Of a stretch of 64,000 nucleotides of DNA, positions 48,301 to 57,984 are shown piece after piece. Position numbers and translations under genes: made by a program. Under the pieces are notes generated by a model that was given only the letters and a program-made list of their open reading frames with translations, had not been told where the DNA came from and did no database searches. The first letter of the stretch is position 1; each line of letters opens with the position of its first letter. This stretch comes from Neckera pumila (Eukaryota > Streptophyta > Bryopsida > Hypnales > Neckeraceae). Location of the stretch: NCBI GenBank assembly GCA_963969595.1, contig OZ018408.1:23247823-23311822 (forward strand). The letters run 5' to 3'.

Positions 48301-49335
48301 CCCATGTCCTTTCAATTTTGCAAGCTTCTTACTTTCTACTACCACTTCAGGCGTTATACTCAAGTTGATTGATCTCTTTGTTAACTCTTTCTTTGGGGTG
48401 TGTCAATCGTTCAATTTCTATTAATTAAAATAAAGAAATTTGTTGTACAAACAACAATATCATAACTTTGATTTTCAATCCTGAAAAAGGGACAACGACT
48501 GTCACTACTTTCTCCAATTTTTGTAGTGTTGTAAAAACAACAATATTATAACTCTGATATTCAATTATGGAGAAGGGTGGGACAATTGCCACTACTTTCT
48601 CCCATTTTAGCAATGTTGTATAAACAATGATATTATAACTTACTCTGATTTTTCAGTTCTCGGGAAATAGCTATCACTACTTTTCTCCAGTTTTTACCAC
48701 TACAGACAATGTCTATTAAAAGATACTAACAACCTGTGATAAATCTTTGGGTACAAGAGTCAAATTCGTTGAGGTTACTTTTGATTAGTACAAGAGTCTA
48801 ATCTATTGAGTTCCAATTTTGTTTCACAGTGAATTATTAAAGAATTTCTTAAGCCATTATTAGAAGTAGTGGAAGGGATGTACACCATTTATTGAACGGA
48901 CAAAGTAGATATGACAACCCTATGTCCATTCAAAGATCAAATTTCATAGACATTTAGCCAATCATCAACTTACTCCATTTGGTAACACTTGATAAAGAAG
49001 TCCAATGAAGAGTATGAAATGATTTAGTATCAAGGTCAATATTGGAGATGAGATTACATCTAATACTTTTTTACTTTCTATCGAGCTCATAATTAATTTA
49101 GTTTCTTTCTGTTGTTGTGGATCAATTTGAATGTGTACAGGTGGCAGAGAAGCGCAAAGTGGTGCACCCCACTTTGTTGCAAGTGCGCAAGTGGGAGGAC
49201 AAGCAATTGCCCATTCCTGAACAGGAGTTTGGGCTTTTGCCGAAGGATCTTGTGGACAATGATGACAGTCTACGGGATGATATTGTTTACTCCAATAAAC
49301 CTTTGTTCCCTCGAACTCACCTTCAAGGATTCTAA
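45338..49335 (+). CDS. RNI/LRR-like protein of unknown function (6 exons, 269 aa)
   Basis: Proposed exons: 45338-45412, 45716-45823, 46017-46091, 46353-46478, 47147-47377, 49141-49335. All five introns are phase 0 and GT-AG, and the model reads through without stops. Residues 1-25 are a Lys/Gly run (MGPKKKGKGKKGKGKKKKPD). Residues 26-61 hold 'YGTWSRPYESMPS'. Residues 62-205 are irregular leucine-rich repeats of the ribonuclease-inhibitor-like kind (e.g. LKRLDIGCMDELEFVLIQCK, LQELVIDNCLKLESL). Residues 206-269 are a charged non-repeat tail ending FPRTHLQGF. Exon 3 uses the donor after PRPNL (GTCAGT) because the next GT breaks frame; exon 5 uses the acceptor before CKSLEW for the same reason. 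Lys/Gly-rich starts before LRRs occur in some algal flagellar proteins, so a ciliary role is possible but is only a guess. Function is not recognised. Confidence 0.8.
47390..48960 (+). repeat. Tandem repeats filling intron 5 of the RNI-like gene
   Basis: Units of about 455 bp begin 'aagttgattgatctctttgg' plus 'taacgttctct' at 47453, 47912 and 48365. Each continues with 'ttgttgtacaaacaa', 'tttgggtacaagagtcaaat' and 'gtgggaggggtgtaa'. A nested ~90-110 bp series ('ataactctgat...gacaattgccactactttct') follows at 48460-48660. Related sequence occurs in BOU intron 2 (60075-60300). Confidence 0.75.
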
Positions 49336-49957
49336 ACTTATCAGTGTGTGTTTAATGTATGATTTTTTGCCAAAAGAAGTTGGCTATTTTTTGTAAAAGA
49401 AATTTTCAATTTTTTTTGGACATAGCCATAAAATTCTATTTTAAGACCACTAGACAAATTTTACTTGAGTATCACCTAGCATTTATGCATATATCACCCG
49501 AATATGACAGGAGTATTGAAGAAATAGTTGGCTTGTTCTCCAAAGTGATTAAAAAATATAAAAATAAACATTGAAGCGTATGGCTTGCCTTAGAGTCTTG
49601 TCTACATTGTTTTGCTCCAAAATAGTCAGCTTTTGGAAAACCAATTCAGGTATATATCATTGCCTAATTTGTTGGATCCCCTAATTTTGTAATGTGGACT
49701 CACAAATTTTGTAGTTTTGCCTGCAAAGGCACGAACCTACAAAAGTATGTGTTGTATAAATTTAATTTCTTCTTAGATTGATTTCCAACACTTGTATAAT
49801 TTGAGGATGAATATTTTAAAGTTGCACTACATTTGATTTGTAATCATCTAAGATGCTTCAAATGAAGCCAGCAATATCATGCAATAAAACAATGGGAAAA
49901 AAAAAGATATCCCTAATTTAAGTGGTAAAAGTATTTTAATGAATGTCTGTTATTTAT
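49336..49957. other. 3' flank of the RNI-like gene
   Basis: AT-rich with no supported feature. A polyadenylation site probably lies here but no signal is decisive. Confidence 0.4.
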
Positions 49958-49959
49958 TA

Positions 49960-50142
49960 CTCCCTCCGTCCCAAAATGATATTCTTGCTATGGAAAATGC
50001 TAGGGATTAAGGCTAAAAATAATGTTATTTCAACCCATTTCTAAATATTTCAAGGAAATTACTATTCATTCAAGTACAAAATCTTCAATAATAAAAATGA
50101 TCAATTTTGAGCTACTGGAAGATCATTTGGGAATGGAAGGAG
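49960..50142. mobile_element. Stowaway MITE (183 bp) with TA target duplication
   Basis: The left end CTCCCTCCGTCCCAAAATGA is preceded by TA (49958-49959). The right end 'gatcatttgggaatggaagg' plus 'ag' is followed by TA (50143-50144). This is the canonical Stowaway/Tc1-mariner end and target. Confidence 0.9.
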
Positions 50143-50144
50143 TA

Positions 50145-51289
50145 CATTTTGCAATTTAATTTTACTATTTTTATTAGTTCAATCTCCTTGAAAATAGAAC
50201 TAGTTGATTTTAGCAAATTAATAAGTAAAGCTCTATTTTATATCACTCCAATAAATATTGCAACATTTATAAGTTCTTTTCAATCCCAATATTAAATATT
50301 CAAAAAAAATTCATTAATTTGATTTGATTGTTTAGATTGATACCTATACAAAATCATTTGAACCACTCAATTCCAAATAATTAGATGAAATTTATGACAA
50401 TTTCATTATGTAGGCAATAGAGGTAGAAAAAACATATAAAGCTGTATTCAAAATTTGATTTTGGAAATTTCTAAATAAAAACCAAAAAAATGATTCATAT
50501 TGTTTACTACACTGAATAGGGGGATTTAGGGGACCCATTCTAATTAATTGACATCTCACACTGTATAAATATCTACCTTTTCTGTACATCAATAGTTATT
50601 GAAGTGTGTGGGGACTGTACATTAAGTTTCAAACATCTACAACTTTTGAGGATAAGTCCCTTTAATTTTTTGGTCCCCTTAATACCACGATTTAGTGTAG
50701 AACAATCTCATTATTGGGATTTACAATTCTCAAAGTCTTGCCAAAATTATTAGCAATATAGTTGTTTTTCCCATTTGTACCACCTTCTTCATTATAATTT
50801 TTTTAAAGATGAATCTAAAAGTTTTTTTGGTTAAACTTTTTCTATATTCTCAATCCATTTTCAAAGATACTAAATAAAACCCCTCAAAGTATGGGCCATA
50901 CGTTTTGTTTGTTTTTTAAATGTTGAAAGATAACCTTCAACTTTGGAAAGAACCAGAAATCCTACTTTTTGAGATACATTGAACTTGCAATGAGTGGGGA
51001 TTTACAGTCTAACTTTAAAGAGAATGTAATTGAATAAATTAACTAAAGGATCTTTCAGTTGGATTTGTGAAAAGATTAATATAGATGAAGATTTTAGACT
51101 TGCTTTGGATACGAGTGTTTTGAAGCAATTTTGGACCTCAAAATACTACAATCCTTTAGGGTTTACAATCCAAAGTCCATCCATATTTCTTTGCACATGC
51201 TCCTTGTTATCTTAGCACAATAAATGTAAGATTGGATGCCAGCCTCTATTGTATTTTCAAAAACTATAACATTCAATCCTTTAAGGATC
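50145..51289. other. Unassigned intergenic DNA
   Basis: AT-rich; nothing supported. Confidence 0.5.
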
Positions 51290-52185
51290 AAGCGGTAGTT
51301 CACATTTCTAAAGCAATGAAGATACATTATAAAGTACAATTCAGAATAATAATTTAATGATGATTCTCAAACAAGAATTATAAAATATGATCCATAGATA
51401 TATCTATATGGTTAGATCAATGAGTACACAAATCAATATTTTTCAATAAAATTTGAAGCTCCGAATTAAAAATTCATTTAAAAATCAATTATAAATTGAA
51501 TATTTGTGATTTTTACAAAAATTATTTTTCCTTTAAATTCAAAATGTTTAGTTCAAAACTTCTAATCATATTATACTTGAAGATTTTATTCTTAATTTTT
51601 TTATTCAAGCCTTTTTTGACCTCTGAAAGACTAGATGTTCAGATTTTGAATAACGGATGAATGCAAACACATGCCAAATATATAAAAATGGGATTCTCTA
51701 TTTATCAATTGTTTTTTAAGATTCTTGTGTTAGTTCTTTAACATTTATATGGTATAGATTCTAAAGATTTTGCTTTGCAAATATTCTATACCTCAAAAGG
51801 TGGTAGTAGGTCTAGCTTCAAAAAATAACTTTTAAATTTAAAAATGACCCTTCAAAAAAGACTTGAATAAAAAAAGGAAAATAAAAATCTTCAAAATCAC
51901 TATTCATGATTAGAATTTAATATTTTGAACTCAAAGGGATTTTTTTGAGAAAATAAAAAATATTCAATGTACAATTAATTACAGGATTAATTTTTAATTT
52001 TTGACTCTATATTTTATTGAAAAATATTGGTCTGTGAACTAATTGATTTAACCGCAGGGATATGAGCTACAGATCATTTTTAACTATTGTTTGAGAATCA
52101 TCATTAAATTATTATTCAAAATTGCATTTAATAATACATCTTTATAATACAATTTTGGACATTTAGAATACCTCGTCTATAAGGA
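51290..52185. repeat. Large foldback (arms ~350 bp, diverged)
   Basis: The left arm (51310-51650) and right arm (51800-52150) are imperfectly complementary: 'taatttaatgatgattctca' against 'tgagaatcatcattaaatta', 'ttgaatatttgtg' against 'aaaatattcaatgt', 'caagccttttttgacc' against 'ttcaaaaaagacttgaata'. The loop is about 150 bp. Terminal bases and target duplication are not resolved. No ORF. Confidence 0.65.
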
Positions 52186-53009
52186 GTCAAGGGGGCAAGG
52201 ATTGATGGAGGTGATGTACCAAGTCATTGAGATGTTGCAATCCAAGAATTTTGTTGAAATCAATTGTAATTTTCTTATTAACTCCAAAGCATGGATTTCA
52301 CTTTAGGTTATAAAACATTGTTTTACAAATTCATTGTTCATTTAGCACTACCAAACAGCCTACAATTATTTGGCTTAAAATGTCTACTTCAAAAGTGCTT
52401 AGGACCTAGTTTCAAAAATTCTTAAAAATTGAGAATTTATCTAAGCAATGTCCAAAACATGTATTCTAAGAGAATTTATAATAGGCTGTTAAAAAGACCT
52501 TCTAAAATTTTAGACAGTTTAAAAATAGAATCTATCCTTAAATACTTCAATTTTAAGGTTTAGAATCCTTACCACTATCCACTAACTTGTGACAATTTTT
52601 TTTCCAATTGGTAGTTTGTCTTGAGCCAATCCTTTATGGTAGGAGGTCTATAAAGCACCCATTTAAGAGTTGATCACATTTGGAGGAAGCTAGACTCCTC
52701 GAAATAATTTCAAAAAAAATGCATGTAAAGAAAAATAGAATTGCCATCTAATTTGAGTTGTCTCATATTTTCGGACCTTTATGGAATTAGTTACTAATTT
52801 TTGAAGTTGAAATACATTGGTCACTATAAGCATCCATTTCTTGAAATGTATAGTACTTGTACATTGATTGTGCATTAAGGAAAGAAAAATTTAACTTTGT
52901 ATTAGAAGACATTTTTAGGGACTAGTTTGTTGCAGAACTCCTACCAATGTTTGGAGAGAACTGCCAGTAAGTTCATTGTTAGCTGGTGCCTTTTGAAAAA
53001 TAACTAATT
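52186..53009. other. Unassigned intergenic DNA
   Basis: AT-rich; nothing supported. Confidence 0.5.
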
Positions 53010-53770
53010 GGAGTGAGAAAATGGAAGATTAAAAATTGGACAAAAAATTTAGGACCGGCAATCAACCAATGTGCCAAAATAAAAGGTAGATATGGAGCTG
53101 CTACTTTTCATGAAATTGTCAAATTTTCAGCCACTTGCCATTTCAAAGCTAGACCTAATACTTGGGTTGCTTGAGGTAGATATATCTTAGACAAAGCAAG
53201 TATCGCTTTAGGGTTGGCTATTGAAGGGCTTGGAGCGCATATCACTTTAGGATTAATCGTGGTAGCCAATCCCTGCTACCTCGTCCATGCCTACCTCATG
53301 TAATGAAATTTGAAGTTTACTTTCAAAACCGGCATATATTTGAAAGAAGAGGATTGTAGCCTTTGCAAATTTGAAGTTGAAAGTAGCCGGTGAAAATGTG
53401 ATTCTAGAAGAAATGAAACGGGAGATTTTGATAAAGAGAGGATGCAACTAGTGCCCTTAGAAAAAACCTTGGCTCTTTCTACAAAGAGAAAGCAAATCAC
53501 AAATGCAACTCCAAAAACTTCCCGAACGTTACTTCCTACCTTAATTACAAATGCTTTACATCTAGAGGCTGCGCCAATTTCCCTTGAGGCCAATTGCACA
53601 AATTTCACCCTTTTATCCAAGCAATTGCAAGTGAGAATTTTGGGCTTCATAATATACAACAAATTGGCCCTGCCTCTAGGTGTAATTATTGTGGGTACCA
53701 GCCCTTTTTTTTTAGGCGAAATGGATCTAGAAAGCACCACTTCATAGTGAAAATCTTTTTTTCGCCAAAA
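53010..53770 (+). pseudogene. Possible retrotransposon gag remnant
   Basis: One frame around 53594-53800 reads 'PASRCNYCGYQPFFFRRNGS', resembling an eroded CxxC zinc knuckle (the H and last C are not intact). The upstream 53440-53600 is less AT-rich, like decayed coding sequence. Three overlapping ORFs on both strands cannot all be real. The assignment is weak. Confidence 0.3.
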
Positions 53771-54627
53771 AAGTTCCAATCCAATTTAAAATATGGATGA
53801 AAATGTCAAATTTGGATGAAAAAGTGTATGAATTTGATTGAAAAGTGTTTTATGGCAAAAGATGGATGTACGAAGAAATAAAATGCTTCACCAAATTTTA
53901 AGTGATCGCCATCTGGCACTTTTTCAAAAACCCTAAAAAAAGGGCTGGTGAGTACCATATCAGGAAAAAGGCTGAGCAGGTGTTGTGCCTGCCACACATC
54001 AAATGATCAAAGGATCACCTCCCTTTGCTGCAAACTGAGTTGTTGAACAATCCACCAATTGAAAGAGCAACAGGACATGATACCCTTTGCCAGGTCCGCT
54101 TGCCAGGTCAGCATTGACATGGTTGAAAAAGTAAAAGTTGATGGAGCAACAGGATCCCAAGGCCCAACCGTTATTCTGGACTGACAGCGGTATCTTTTAA
54201 AAGCCATAATTATTTTGAAAACATTTTTTATTAGAAAAAGAGAGACCCAATGACCGTGTTATTAGTTTGTCTGACAGACATTGGAAGGGGCAACTGATAA
54301 TACAATAATGAGGTTCAAATTGGATGATAATTACCCAATCGTTAGAAGATAGGAAAAAAAAAATTGTTTGAGTTCTTGCACTTATTAGGCAAAAGTACAT
54401 GTAAGAACTTGACCCATTTTGTTGGTCAAATGATGCTAAAAAATTTGCATTTTCTTGTGGCTTATTGGTGCAAGAGTGAGACAAAACCTCCATTTTTGAT
54501 AGTGATAAGGTGCATGATATTCTACCTAAGCCATTTGTTATGGGGAACAACATTATCTAACCACGTTTACATGTGTGTCTAGAAATGTGAATCTTGGTGT
54601 AAGTAGGTGCTTTACAATCATTGAAAA
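53771..54627. other. Unassigned, locally GC-richer intergenic DNA
   Basis: 54000-54190 is GC-richer ('agagcaacaggacatgatac' and 'ggagcaacaggatcccaagg' are near-repeats). No protein is recognised in any frame. Confidence 0.4.
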
Positions 54628-54730
54628 TGCCTATAACATACATACCTATAAAATATGTATCCTATAACTATGGAAGGTGCTTATAACATAGGTACTTATA
54701 ATATACATATCCTATAACCATGGAAGGTGT
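54628..54730 (+). repeat. Two-unit tandem repeat (~55 bp)
   Basis: 'atgtatcctataactatgga' plus 'aggtgcttataacata' is repeated as 'acatatcctataaccatgga' plus 'aggtg'. Confidence 0.8.
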
Positions 54731-54734
54731 TTAA

Positions 54735-54807
54735 TCCCTAGAGGATGGAGCCTATGACCGTGTAATCAAATTTGCGTACGTTGAATGGACACTTGGTCCT
54801 TTAAGGG
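54735..54807. mobile_element. Miniature TTAA-bounded element remnant (73 bp)
   Basis: TTAA lies at 54731-54734 and 54808-54811. The right end GGTCCTTTAAGGG matches subfamily B ends; the left TCCCTAGAGGATGG is a poorer match. Nearly all internal sequence is lost. The left border could be fortuitous. Confidence 0.45.
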
Positions 54808-56099
54808 TTAAAACACATATATTTATAATATAGGTGTTTAGACTCCTAGGCTTAAGATTCTAGATTCACATGCTAGCAACCCTCTAACATCACTTTGTGT
54901 AGGGCTTTTTCAATGCGTAGGCAAACACGTACAATAAATACAGTAAATTTAAATAATATGAGTGGAATTCAAATTTGAGAAGCTTTTCATTAGAAGCACA
55001 TCATTAAAAACTTTAAGTATATATTATAATATATAAATAACTTAGAAAGTCTTAAATAGACCCAATTGAAAACAAAACAAAAATTATGGAGGCCTTGACA
55101 AATCTTGCCTAGGAAAAAAAAATCATGCAAATGGCAAGGTAAAAAGCTGGTAAAAAAATGAAAATTTAGAGCTAGAATAAATCTCATTTTGAAAATTTGA
55201 ATACTTATTTGTGTTTGATATATGTTGTGTGTAGAAGTAAAGGACAAAATAATTTAAGTATTATTTGGCTTAGGACAAAATAAATATGATTTGTTTTTCA
55301 AACAAAATGAACCTCATTTTAAAATCTTAATCCTCAAGTGCTTGCTTTAATGATATTAAGTTTTTTATATGACTATTATAGTAAGTAATTGCAGCTTTTC
55401 CAAATTATCTACATCATTAATCAATGGTGAGCATTCTTTCTTCTTTCCATTGTCATATTGTACAATTTTCTTGAAGCTTCTACAATGAATATTATTTGGA
55501 TGATGTGCATTTTCAAAACATTCATTTGCCCTACAAAAAAATTGTCTAATAGTTATTGGTGTTTGTTCTATTTTATAATTGGAGAGAAAAAAGATAAGAT
55601 TGAATATGATGTCTATATTTTTTAAGAAAAATCATTAACTTGTACTTTAAATAATTATTTGTTATATAGGAGTCATTTGAACCCGGTGCAATATGTAGGC
55701 AAGGTAAACAAAAAACTATTCTACAAGAGACTTTGTCCTTAACTCCTTATAGCAGTGGCTCACATTTAAGTAAGCATCTATTCAAACTTCCTCACATGTA
55801 AGTTTAGTTGTTGTAAAATCAATTGTGACACAATTTTGTCAAAGTCTAATAGATCATGTCATTGTAAATTGCCAATAAACCCCCCGTTCAAAGTCTCTTA
55901 TTCTAAGATAGTTGAATAAGACATTTCGGACAATCATAGATAAGCGTTCTATAATGAATGCAATCAATAAAATTTGACAAAATTAGGTCCCTGATTGGTT
56001 TCAAAGCAAACCATTTTAGATTTTGTAAATACAAAGCTTCTTATCCTTCACTTCAAATACAAGAAATCCAAAACCAACACAATTGTACCCAATGGTTAA

Positions 56100-56594
56100 C
56101 TTCTAAAGGCCCAAGGCCTTTTTTCTACCAAGAAACACCTCAAATTGCCATTTTATAGCAATGGGTAAAAAAAATTACAAAACATTTTTTTGCACATCTA
56201 ACAACAGGATCTTATACCTAACTAGTATGAAAATGTGTGGAAAAAATTTCAGAATTTTTGACCGCACAAATTGCAAGATATCTACGTTTAAAGTGAAAAA
56301 ATCCAAATGAAATGAATAAATCTTTTCCAAATAGACAAAAATATAATCTATGAGAAAAATAAAAATAATTTAAAAAATAAAAAATTGCAAATTTTTTTTT
56401 GCTGCCCCTCAAAGGCTATTTTGAGCTTATTTGGGCATAACTGTTTGTCCCGGGCACTAGTTGAAAAGAAATTTATATTATTAACATTTTTTCTATCTTC
56501 AAATTTTTTTTGAAAAATCACAACAAAAATTCAGCCTGTAAATATTTGCCCAAAATCCCATTTGTCCTCTAAAGGGACAATGGGATTTTAGGGG
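56100..56594 (-). mobile_element. TTAA-bounded TIR element, subfamily A (495 bp)
   Basis: TTAA lies at 56096-56099 and 56595-56598. The ends are CTTCTAAAGGCCCAAGGCC and GGGATTTTAGGGG, with a subterminal 'gtcctctaaagggac' hairpin. The orientation is the same as 2116-2692. The paralogous arm lacks it. Confidence 0.85.
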
Positions 56595-57427
56595 TTAAGG
56601 TTGGCATAATTAATAAAAAATAGATCTTATTGATTATTGTATTTTAACCCCCCAGTGCTTGGATATCTCAGAATTCATTGAAAAGGGGTTAATTATAAAT
56701 TGAACTTTATTTTCCGAAAAAAACTAAATATTTCACATGGGATGCTGGTTTTGATCGTTGAGTGTGATATATATTGTAGTGGTACATTTTGATGACCCTA
56801 AATTTAGGATTTTGATGTATAAAATAAATACCCGTAAAATCAACATAATAAACAATTCAACATGGTTCCATCATAGTTATACCCAATTTTTTTTGTAGAG
56901 CCTTATTGGTAATTAAAAGGGGAGCTTTTTGATTCTCTTAGACAACCTTTTTTGGACTCCATTCGAATAAACTATAAATTTTCCAAATGCTAAACATAGG
57001 TGTTTCTAAAACTGCTAGATTCTCATAAACAAAGTGTGCATTTCCTCTAAAGGGGCCATTGACCCTAAACCGCCATCTTCACTTTGCGTACATTTCCAAA
57101 ATTGATTATATATATATATGTGGAAGAAATTTGTTTTAGAACCAAACTTTGTTCCATGATAACTTTTGCATACAATATCCAAATGTCACGTTCAATAGTG
57201 CGATGGAACCTCCTTTCACTTGCCAACAAGAAAATCAATAAATATTTGATCAATCTAATAATAGTAATTAGGCACAAAAGCAAAAAGTGGCGATTTTGGA
57301 GGTACCCACCTTAGTGGGAGTCCATTTTAGGCAAGAATATGTAGATGTCAAATTTTTTTATGACTTATTAGCTGCCTTGCTTGAAAAATAGTCAAACAAA
57401 AACTGAAATCTTATAAATTGAAATTTG

Positions 57428-57978
57428 ATTTTAGGTCTAATTTCCTAGTATCGATTTCCTTCTTTTCTTTTCTTGGTTTTGGGAATCACAAAGGGGATGA
57501 AGATGATCGGATTGTGATTTGTGAAGCTCATGGCTCCGTCGTCGCGAGCCAAGCTTTTGAGTGAAGCTTTTTTCTGTGTCAGCCGTTTCTGGCTCTCCTC
57601 CATCGCCCCTTGTGGCGACCACGGCCATTTCGCATTTTCTCGGTCACTCCTTTCCCATCTTTGAGCAACCCATCTCCTCCGCCTCTGCCTTCTCACTATT
57701 ATCCGAAGTTTACTGCGTGCTTTTGTACTTCCTGGGGCTGCCGACTTGCAACTGGGTGTCAGTCTTTTTTCCACTTCGAATCTTGCAAATTTCCCTCGCA
57801 TTTTCACAATCTGCACAGCTATCTACCCTCACATTGTGCTTTCATAGCATCCTCGCCTCATTGACGAAGAGTCTGCGGACCGATTTCGCATCTTTGGGAT
57901 TCTTTGGGTGGAGATTCGGTGGAGATTTGGTGGAGATTTGGTGGAGAAGGGAGCTTGGGTGAGAATTGAGCGTGGGCG
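57428..57978 (+). promoter_or_regulatory. Upstream/5' leader region of BOU gene, shared with the LRR gene
   Basis: Partner of 11916-12450. It ends 6 bp before the BOU ATG. GC-rich and rich in C/T. 'ggtggagattt' is repeated three times near 57910-57950, where the LRR copy has one unit. A 133-codon ORF (57561-57962) lies here, but the LRR copy does not keep it intact, so it is more likely leader sequence than a protein. Confidence 0.7.
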
Positions 57979-57984
57979 TGCACG

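Larger units (their letters stand above)
54905..57978 (+). repeat. Inverted segmental duplication, BOU-side arm
   Basis: Matches 11916-17660 in reverse order and orientation (blocks are listed under that entry). It carries one insertion of its own, the subfamily A element at 56100-56594. At that site the other arm reads 'cacccaatggttagggtc', an unoccupied version of 'acccaatggTTAA'. Conservation is best next to the BOU gene and in 55460-55950, and poor in 56680-57245. Confidence 0.75.

Noticed and set aside
53291..53779. 162-codon minus-strand ORF
   Set aside because: No recognisable domain. Competing plus-strand frames show a weak zinc-knuckle remnant, so a real gene here is unlikely.
57561..57962. 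133-codon ORF before BOU
   Set aside because: The paralogous block before the LRR gene keeps the DNA but breaks this frame, and the composition is that of a C/T-rich leader. A uORF role is possible but unsupported.
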